Below are positions 1 to 5,314 of a stretch of 8,003 nt of DNA, piece by piece. Every line of letters begins with the position of its first letter. Position 1 is the first letter of the stretch. The notes under the pieces are model-generated. The model saw nothing but the letters and a program-made list of their open reading frames with translations. It was not told where the DNA came from and did not search any database. The stretch spans positions 1 through 8,003 of the forward strand of contig JALNVI010000095.1 of assembly GCA_023231425.1 (NCBI GenBank), written 5' to 3'. Origin of the DNA: Desulforhopalus sp. (GTDB lineage Bacteria; Desulfobacterota; Desulfobulbia; Desulfobulbales; Desulfocapsaceae). A program made the translations under genes and the position numbers.

Positions 1-1
1 C

Positions 2-1591
2 GATGTCGAATATCTTGCTGAAGGCCAGACCAAAGTAGAAACCTTCACCTTTGATGTGGTCGACAGCAAGGGCGATACGGTCGAACGCACCGTTTCTGTC
101 ACCATCACCGGTACGGGCGATGCGCCAATCGCTGTCGCTGATACGAATATGACCACCGAAAATGCGGATGTCATCGGCAACGTGCTGATGAATGACACGG
201 ACTTGGATACGACGGATACGCATACGGTTTCCGCAGTGAATGGAGCTGCGGGTGATGTGGGTACAGGGGTAACTGGATCGAATGGCGGAACGTTTAATAT
301 TGCGACTGACGGATCGTACACCTTTGATCCGGGCAGCGCCTTCGACGATCTGGCGGCGGGTGAAACTCGCACGACGACGATCGACTACACGAATCTCGAT
401 AGTAACGGCGGCAGCGATACTGCGACATTGACGGTAACGGTCACCGGGACCAACGATGCCCCGGTGATCACCACCGTTTCTCACCATACTGTTGCTGAAA
501 ACACCACTCTGGTAACGTCACTGACCAGTACTGACGTTGATGCTGATGGCATCCCTGGAACATTCAGTATCAGCGGAGGTCCCGATGCGGCGTTGTTCCA
601 TATCGTGGACGGGAATTTAGAGTTTATATCGGCACCAGATTATGAGACTGATGCCCATAGTTATAGAGTTGAGATAACTGTTACTGACGGTTTAAACAGT
701 ACGACCAGGATCCTCATTATTAACCTGCGGGACGTCAATGATGTTCTGCCGACAATAGCTCTTTCACAATCGTTGACAGCAAAGAGAACAGAAGATATCA
801 CGACAGACTGGTACGTGTATAACGAAACATCCTACCTGTATGGCAAACCTTCAATGGAGGTGGTCAATGTTAATGAAGCTGAATCTTTCTATGTTCCAAG
901 CTGGATGTTCTGGCATAGTGACACGAATGCCCGTATGAGACTTGAAGCGAGTCTTGTTGGTGGTAGTTCTCTGCCTTCCTGGTTATTTTTTGATTCGAGC
1001 AGAGGAAAGTTTCAGGGCGTTCCCCCTTTGGGAAGTGATGGTGTCATGGATATACAGATTGCCGCTTACTACCAGGATGGGAATGTCGTTTATGCTCAAT
1101 TGACACTTCATATTTTACCACCACCAGTTGATGATAGTGCAATGTCACTGGAGTCATGCGGACTTTATCTGGCAGATTCAGTGATGTCCCGTGAAGTAAT
1201 TATCAATGAACCTGCAGTGTTTGATCTTCCGGCGGGGCTTTTCAAACATTGCGATGCTGATACCCGGATAGCACTCAAGGCGACCCTGGCTGACGGCAGC
1301 CCGCTTCCAGAGTGGATCACTTTTGATGCATCCACCGGACGTTTTGTGGTAATTGCACTGGAGGGTGTCAGTGAAAATCTCGACATCAAAATTATTGCTA
1401 CTGATCAGAATGGCAATGAGAGTGAGGCACACTTTTTGCTCCTCGTGAAAGATGTCGGGGACGTCGATACAGCAAATAAGGCGATTGAAAGTGAGAAACA
1501 GGCACCGGTCGTTTCCGATAATGTGGTATCCATGATGATGGGAAGGGCATCATTCTCTGAACAGCTGGCATCGCAAAGTCGTAAGATGTAA
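2..1591 (+). CDS. Giant VCBS/cadherin/CADG-repeat surface protein (adhesin-like), C-terminal part
   Basis: The reading frame is open from base 2, so the start lies upstream; 529 C-terminal residues are visible before a TAA stop. Domains in order: the end of a VCBS repeat (2-133, closing in GTGDAPIA), a full VCBS repeat (122-469, with NDTD, DGSYTFDP and GTNDAP), a cadherin-like repeat (458-763, with AEN, DVDADG, DAALF, PDYE and DVND), a linker, two CADG-type Ig-like domains (854-1120 and 1190-1456), and a tail ending GRASFSEQLASQSRKM. Such proteins are usually secreted, calcium-binding, repeat-rich adhesins or biofilm proteins, exported by type I-like machinery. No RTX GGxGxD nonapeptides and no transmembrane anchor are visible in this part. 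Only two cysteines occur, one before and one inside the last CADG domain. The export genes downstream make it their likely cargo (inference). Domain classes are confident; ligand and total size are unknown. Confidence 0.9.
   Translation, partial: DVEYLAEGQTKVETFTFDVVDSKGDTVERTVSVTITGTGDAPIAVADTNMTTENADVIGNVLMNDTDLDTTDTHTVSAVNGAAGDVGTGVTGSNGGTFNIATDGSYTFDPGSAFDDLAAGETRTTTIDYTNLDSNGGSDTATLTVTVTGTNDAPVITTVSHHTVAENTTLVTSLTSTDVDADGIPGTFSISGGPDAALFHIVDGNLEFISAPDYETDAHSYRVEITVTDGLNSTTRILIINLRDVNDVLPTIALSQSLTAKRTEDITTDWYVYNETSYLYGKPSMEVVNVNEAESFYVPSWMFWHSDTNARMRLEASLVGGSSLPSWLFFDSSRGKFQGVPPLGSDGVMDIQIAAYYQDGNVVYAQLTLHILPPPVDDSAMSLESCGLYLADSVMSREVIINEPAVFDLPAGLFKHCDADTRIALKATLADGSPLPEWITFDASTGRFVVIALEGVSENLDIKIIATDQNGNESEAHFLLLVKDVGDVDTANKAIESEKQAPVVSDNVVSMMMGRASFSEQLASQSRKM
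122..469 (+). repeat. Complete VCBS repeat unit in the adhesin
   Basis: This segment encodes one full VCBS-type unit of about 115 residues. It runs from APIAVADTN through NVLMNDTD, an NGGTFNIATDGSYTFDP core and a LAAGETRTTTIDYT strand to the closing GTNDAPVI. The preceding bases 2-133 hold the last third of another unit (YLAEGQT, then GTGDAPIA), so the window enters inside a tandem array. Threonine codons here are mostly ACG, which stops being true after about base 470. Confidence 0.85.
458..763 (+). other. Cadherin-like repeat domain within the adhesin
   Basis: About 100 residues follow the cadherin pattern: AEN near the start, DVDADG, GGPDAALFHI, then PDYE, a VTDG strand and a terminal DVND. 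The acidic DxD, DVND and PDYE motifs are the usual calcium-ligating positions between cadherin modules. It joins the VCBS array to the C-terminal CADG pair. The class is clear from the motifs; calcium binding is inferred from the family. Confidence 0.8.
854..1120 (+). repeat. CADG/Ig-like domain, copy 1 of a tandem pair
   Basis: The encoded domain has the dystroglycan-type pattern: VNEAESFYVP, an F-x-H-x-D motif, LPSWLFFDSSRGKFQGVPP, and a DIQIAAYYQDGN strand. The 'LPxWLxFD...GxFxGxPP' core is the family hallmark and is well kept here. It aligns by eye, with few gaps, to the second copy at 1190-1456. Confidence 0.75.
1190..1456 (+). repeat. CADG/Ig-like domain, copy 2 of a tandem pair
   Basis: The second copy reads INEPAVFDLP, FKHCDADTRIALKATL, DGSPLPEWITFDASTGRF, then DIKIIATDQNGNE. 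It keeps the LPxWxxFDxxTGRF core, but the expected G-x-PP turn is replaced by VVIALEG. It contains one of the two cysteines in the visible protein (bases 1250-1252); the other (1157-1159) lies in the linker before it. It is the last folded domain before the terminal tail. Confidence 0.72.
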
Positions 1592-1640
1592 AAAACATAT
1601 TAGCATTGAGACAATGGCTTTGTTCAAATTCAAAAGGCAT

Positions 1641-1653
1641 GGAGAATAAATTG
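1641..1653 (+). promoter_or_regulatory. Ribosome binding site favouring a TTG start for the TolC-like gene
   Basis: GGAG at 1641-1644 stands six bases before TTG at 1651, an ideal spacing. The alternative ATG at 1639 has AAAAGG only one base upstream, which is too close. A TTG at 1606 would add an unlikely N-terminus. The TTG start gives a compact 19-residue lipoprotein signal peptide. Choice of start is inference. Confidence 0.5.
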
Positions 1654-3207
1654 AAACCATTAAAAACAGTGGCGGTGATTCTGGTTACGTGCGGCTTGTT
1701 CACAGGATGTGCGGTGACAACGCCTGAAATGTCAAAGACCGATATCATGGCGAGGATCGCACTTGATCGTGATGCGATGTATAAAGATCAGGAGCTTGTT
1801 AATGCCCCGATAACCCTGGAAGAGGCTATGGCCCGGGCCATCAAGTACAATCTGGAGAATCGCATTAAGGTCATGGAAAATGCTCTTGCTCTCAAACAGA
1901 CGAGCCTCCTCACCTATGATATGCTGCCGCAACTTGTTGCCGATGCCGGGTATGACAATCGAAGTAATGTCAATGGATCATCAAGCACCAATGTCACAAC
2001 TGGTGAGCAGTCTCTTGCGCCGTCGACATCTCAGGACAAGGACAGTAATGACGCTAACTTGTCGCTGAGTTGGAACATTCTCGACTTTGGTGTGAGTTAC
2101 TTCCAGGCCAAACAACAGGCGGATCGGGCTCATATCATGAAAGAGCGCCAACGCAAAGTGGTCAACCTTATCATCCAGCAGACCCGGCAGGCGTACTGGC
2201 TTGCTTTAGGTGCTCAGCAACTCGAGGGACGCTTTGGACCGCTGTTACTGGAGGTTGAGAAAGCTCTTGCGGATATTGACCGCATTGAACAGGAAAATCT
2301 TCGCCCCCGCCTTGCAACATTGACTTACAGAAAAACACTGCTGGAAATTATGAGGCAGCTGGAAGGGTTCCGGGATCAGCTTGCTCAGGCTAAACCTCGA
2401 CTGGCAACCCTTATGAATTTGCCTCCAGGGCAGCCATACGTGCTCGCCAGCCCGACATCAATGATCATCCCTGAGGTGAATCTCTCCCTTGAGGCCATGG
2501 AAATCAGAGCCCTTACCATGCGTCCCGAACTTATAGAGGCAGATTATAACGAACGAATCAGCATCAATGAAACCCGTAAGACCATAGCCAGGATGCTGCC
2601 AGGAATTGAAATTACAGCCGGCGGCCATTATGACAGTAATAGTTATCTTGTCAACGACAGCTGGGTGGAAGGCGGGCTCCGGATGACATGGAACCTGATG
2701 AATTTGTTAAGCGGTCCCGCTCAGTACTCTATTGCTGAGAGCCAAACAAAGATTGTCACATACCAGCGGCTTGTCCTCAGCGCGGCTATCATGACACAGG
2801 TTCATGTGTCGCACCGTGATTTTTTCAGCCGTAAACGGCAATATGAGCTCTCTGAACAGCTCCAGGACATAGATGCAAAAATTTATAAACAGATTAAAAA
2901 CCAGGCAAGAAGCGGTTCTCAAAATCATCTCAATGAGATAAAATCAGCATCAGCCTCCCTTATGGCGACGTATCAGAAGTCTCAGAGTTATGCCTCTCTG
3001 CAGAATGCTTACGAAGAGATCAAGGCGACCCTGGGGTATAACCCGCTGCCCGAAACCTTACCCGGGCAAGATATAAAAAGCTTATCAAAGGCCATTGGTG
3101 CCAGGCTTTACATTCCGCTGGACTCCGAGCCTCTTGTAACCCACGTGTCTCCAAAAGATTCACAGACCGACGGAGCGCTGTCAGCACAACCGGTGAAAAA
3201 GGAATAA
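1651..3207 (+). CDS. TolC-family outer-membrane channel lipoprotein
   Basis: The product is an outer-membrane efflux/secretion channel, normally a trimer forming a beta-barrel with a long periplasmic alpha-helical tunnel. From TTG 1651 it has 518 residues, slightly long for the family. The N-terminus is a basic stretch (MKPLK), a hydrophobic core and a lipobox-like LFTG-C with the lipidated Cys at residue 20, as in OprM/NodT-type members. Two internal repeats are visible, each with the conserved turn where the barrel meets the helices: SWNILDFG at 140-147 and MTWNLMNLLSGP at 345-356. Helical stretches rich in Q, E and A, including 'ITLEEAMARAIKYN' near the N-terminus, are typical. The C-terminus extends about 50 residues past the last helix. 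It begins about 60 bases after the adhesin stop with no terminator between, and its TAA overlaps the next ATG. The family is certain; the start codon (TTG 1651 or ATG 1639) is not. Confidence 0.9.
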   Translation: MKPLKTVAVILVTCGLFTGCAVTTPEMSKTDIMARIALDRDAMYKDQELVNAPITLEEAMARAIKYNLENRIKVMENALALKQTSLLTYDMLPQLVADAGYDNRSNVNGSSSTNVTTGEQSLAPSTSQDKDSNDANLSLSWNILDFGVSYFQAKQQADRAHIMKERQRKVVNLIIQQTRQAYWLALGAQQLEGRFGPLLLEVEKALADIDRIEQENLRPRLATLTYRKTLLEIMRQLEGFRDQLAQAKPRLATLMNLPPGQPYVLASPTSMIIPEVNLSLEAMEIRALTMRPELIEADYNERISINETRKTIARMLPGIEITAGGHYDSNSYLVNDSWVEGGLRMTWNLMNLLSGPAQYSIAESQTKIVTYQRLVLSAAIMTQVHVSHRDFFSRKRQYELSEQLQDIDAKIYKQIKNQARSGSQNHLNEIKSASASLMATYQKSQSYASLQNAYEEIKATLGYNPLPETLPGQDIKSLSKAIGARLYIPLDSEPLVTHVSPKDSQTDGALSAQPVKKE

Positions 3208-3215
3208 TGATGATG
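3198..3215 (+). promoter_or_regulatory. Ribosome binding site with three consecutive ATG codons
   Basis: AAAGGA at 3198-3203 is followed by ATG codons at 3207, 3210 and 3213, all in frame. Spacings are three, six and nine bases, so 3210 or 3213 suits the ribosome better than 3207. The TolC stop TAA (3205-3207) shares its last base with the first ATG, which points to translational coupling. Confidence 0.6.
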
Positions 3216-3983
3216 GATTCTCATCTCTTCCTGCGAAGAGCAGCTTCTGATTGTTTGTTTATTTTCGCTTTGGTATCCGCTGGCATCAATACGGCTGGCG
3301 CGCAGGAGCATGTCACCGACAGCCGTATCCGGGCTCAGCTGACCTCATATCAACAGACCATTCTCTCCGCCGAGGTTGCTGCCAACATCTCAAAGCTGAC
3401 CCTGCGTGAGGGTGAACAGTTTCACAGAGGTCAGTTACTTGTGAAGTTCGATTGTGCGCTGCTGAATACCCAGTTGAACAAGGCGAAAGCTGCTGCAGAG
3501 GTAGCGCACCAGGGATTAAAAGTCAGCAAACGACTGGAGGAATTAAACTCGATCAGCGATATAGAGGTTGATCAGGCTGTTGCCGCAACTAAAGAGACAG
3601 AGGCAGAGTTGGAGGCAATGCGGGTTCAAGTTTCAAAATGTTCTCTTTCGGCACCCTATTCGGGCAGGATAGCCAAACTGCATGTGGACGAACACCAGTA
3701 CGTGACCCCCGGGACTCCACTCATGGATATTGTCGATACGAGTCGTCTGGAAGTTCGTTTGATTGCGCCGTCAAACTGGCTTTCCTGGCTTCGTCAAGGC
3801 AGCACTTTTTCTCTCCAGATTGAAGAACTTGGAAAGACCTGCCAGGCGAAAGTCGTCAGGCTTGGTGCCCGAATTGATCCGGTAAGTCAGTCTCTGCCCA
3901 TAATGGGGGAAATTGTGGGTGATCACGGGGATCTGCTTCCCGGGATGAGCGGCTGGGCAAGTTTTAACAGGGCGAAGGAATGA
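3207..3983 (+). CDS. Short periplasmic HlyD/RND-type membrane fusion (adaptor) protein
   Basis: This is a 258-residue adaptor of the kind that links an inner-membrane component to a TolC channel. Residues 1-32 form a signal peptide (basic n-region, hydrophobic core, cleavage after AGA), so the mature protein is periplasmic, with no membrane anchor or lipobox. The first lipoyl half (about 52-82, LREGEQFHRGQLLVKFD) is followed by a short coiled-coil hairpin (83-145), the second lipoyl half (146-178, LSAPYSGRIAKLHV then VTPGTPLMDIVD) and a beta-barrel domain ending in LLPGMSGWASF. Cys83 and Cys145 sit at the two feet of the hairpin and could form a disulfide. The hairpin is shorter than in classical HlyD. 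It shares one base with the TolC gene and overlaps the next gene by four (ATGA). No RND or ABC partner is encoded here. The start could be any of three ATGs within six bases. Confidence 0.88.
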   Translation: MMMDSHLFLRRAASDCLFIFALVSAGINTAGAQEHVTDSRIRAQLTSYQQTILSAEVAANISKLTLREGEQFHRGQLLVKFDCALLNTQLNKAKAAAEVAHQGLKVSKRLEELNSISDIEVDQAVAATKETEAELEAMRVQVSKCSLSAPYSGRIAKLHVDEHQYVTPGTPLMDIVDTSRLEVRLIAPSNWLSWLRQGSTFSLQIEELGKTCQAKVVRLGARIDPVSQSLPIMGEIVGDHGDLLPGMSGWASFNRAKE

Positions 3984-5314
3984 CTCAAAACGCAGAGGCC
4001 TCCCAGGTAACGGGTCTCAATATCCTTGTTCAAATATCTCGACGTGTGAGAGAAGCGGCAACTCCCCAGGAGATCGGATTTATTGCTGTCAATGAGAGCA
4101 AACAGCTGCTTGTTTACCGTCAGGCTGCTCTCTGGATTCGCGGTAAAGGTGTTGTCAACGTCTCCGGTATTCCTGATCCTGACCGGACCTCTCCTTTTGT
4201 ACTATGGCTGAACCAGTGCTGCAAAAAGTGGCAGGGGCTTGACGGTAACTGCTTCAAATCTCCGAAAGATCTTCCTGATGTACTTTCACATGCATGGATC
4301 GAATGGGCTCCTTTACATGCAGCTGTGATCCCGCTTAAAATTGGGGATGGGCAACAATTTGGTCTATTAATCTTTTTTAGAGAAGAGCCCTGGCATGAAA
4401 ATGAGCAGGCGTTGATCAGTGAACTTTCTTCGATCTACGCCCATGGGTTTGCCCTGCATTACAGACAGAGCAGCTTATGGATGAGAGTGAAAAAGACAGT
4501 TCTCTCAACCAGCATAAAAACGCTGCTGATTGTTTTGCTTATAGCGGCTCTTTTTTATCCCGTGCGGATGTCTGTTCAGGCACCGGCAGAGGTTGTGCCA
4601 AAAGATCCTTTCGTTGTCCGATCGCCTCTTGATACAGTTATCGACAAATTTCATGTCAAACCGAACCAGCATGTTGAGAAGGGGCAACTGCTCTTTGAAT
4701 TTGATCGCATAGGATTAGCGGCAAAACATGATATGGCGGCTAAATCCTATCAGGTTGCCAGTGAAGAATATCGACAGATTTCTACGATTGCCCTGGTAGA
4801 CGATAAATCCAGAGCTGATATCGCTACTCGCCGAGGGAAAATGGAGGAGCAGGCCATGGAACTGGACTACTCCCTTGAATTACTGGAAAAGACAGAGGTC
4901 CGGGCGCCTCGACCGGGAATCGTCGTATTTGCCGAACAGAGTGACTGGATAGGCAAGAATGTTTCAGTCGGTGAACGGGTGCTGACCATCGCGAACCCGG
5001 AGCAGGTTGAAATGCTGATTCGACTCCCGGTCGCTGATGCAATTGGTTTTGTTCTTAACAACACGGTCAAACTGTATCTTTCTTCATCACCCCAGACCCC
5101 GCTTGACGGTACTCTGCGCTATGTCTCCTATACGCCGGAAATAACAGCTCTGGGAATTACCGCCTACCGGCTGAAAGCTGATTTTACCGATACATTGCAC
5201 CTGCCCCGGATAGGGATGACTGGAACTGCCCGTATTTACGGAAAACAGGTTTCTCTCGGCTACTATCTTTTCCGTCGTCCTCTAACTGCTCTTCGGCAGC
5301 GACTTGGATGGTAG
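3980..5314 (+). CDS. GAF-like domain / transmembrane helix / HlyD-type adaptor fusion
   Basis: The 444-residue product combines a cytoplasmic sensor-like module with a periplasmic adaptor. Residues about 10-160 look like a GAF fold: an N-terminal helix (LVQISRRVREAATPQEIG), a QAALWIRG strand, a VIPLKIGDGQQFGLLIFF strand pair and a C-terminal helix. One membrane segment lies at about 178-194 (TLLIVLLIAALFYPV) after a basic stretch, placing the N-terminus inside. The periplasmic part has a lipoyl half (213-243, VKPNQHVEKGQLLFEFD), a hairpin (245-305), the second half (306-338, VRAPRPGIVVF then VSVGERVLTIANP) and a beta-barrel to about 420. Cys80, Cys81 and Cys91 cluster inside the GAF-like region. 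The start overlaps the previous stop as ATGA, with AAGGA directly abutting the ATG, an unusually tight spacing that suggests reinitiation. The GAF assignment rests on pattern only and its ligand is unknown; the adaptor assignment is firm. Confidence 0.85.
   Translation: MTQNAEASQVTGLNILVQISRRVREAATPQEIGFIAVNESKQLLVYRQAALWIRGKGVVNVSGIPDPDRTSPFVLWLNQCCKKWQGLDGNCFKSPKDLPDVLSHAWIEWAPLHAAVIPLKIGDGQQFGLLIFFREEPWHENEQALISELSSIYAHGFALHYRQSSLWMRVKKTVLSTSIKTLLIVLLIAALFYPVRMSVQAPAEVVPKDPFVVRSPLDTVIDKFHVKPNQHVEKGQLLFEFDRIGLAAKHDMAAKSYQVASEEYRQISTIALVDDKSRADIATRRGKMEEQAMELDYSLELLEKTEVRAPRPGIVVFAEQSDWIGKNVSVGERVLTIANPEQVEMLIRLPVADAIGFVLNNTVKLYLSSSPQTPLDGTLRYVSYTPEITALGITAYRLKADFTDTLHLPRIGMTGTARIYGKQVSLGYYLFRRPLTALRQRLGW

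Noticed and set aside
2..1591. RTX nonapeptide repeats expected in a type I secreted adhesin
   Set aside because: No GGxGxDxxx series is present in the visible C-terminal part; the acidic motifs seen are VCBS and cadherin calcium positions.
1592..1650. Intrinsic terminator or new promoter between the adhesin and the TolC gene
   Set aside because: Only a four-base stem (ACAA/TTGT) without a T-run and no convincing -35/-10 pair can be seen in the short gap.
1398..1748. 116-codon antisense frame across the adhesin/TolC junction
   Set aside because: Overlaps two well-supported genes, has no ribosome site and encodes nothing recognisable.
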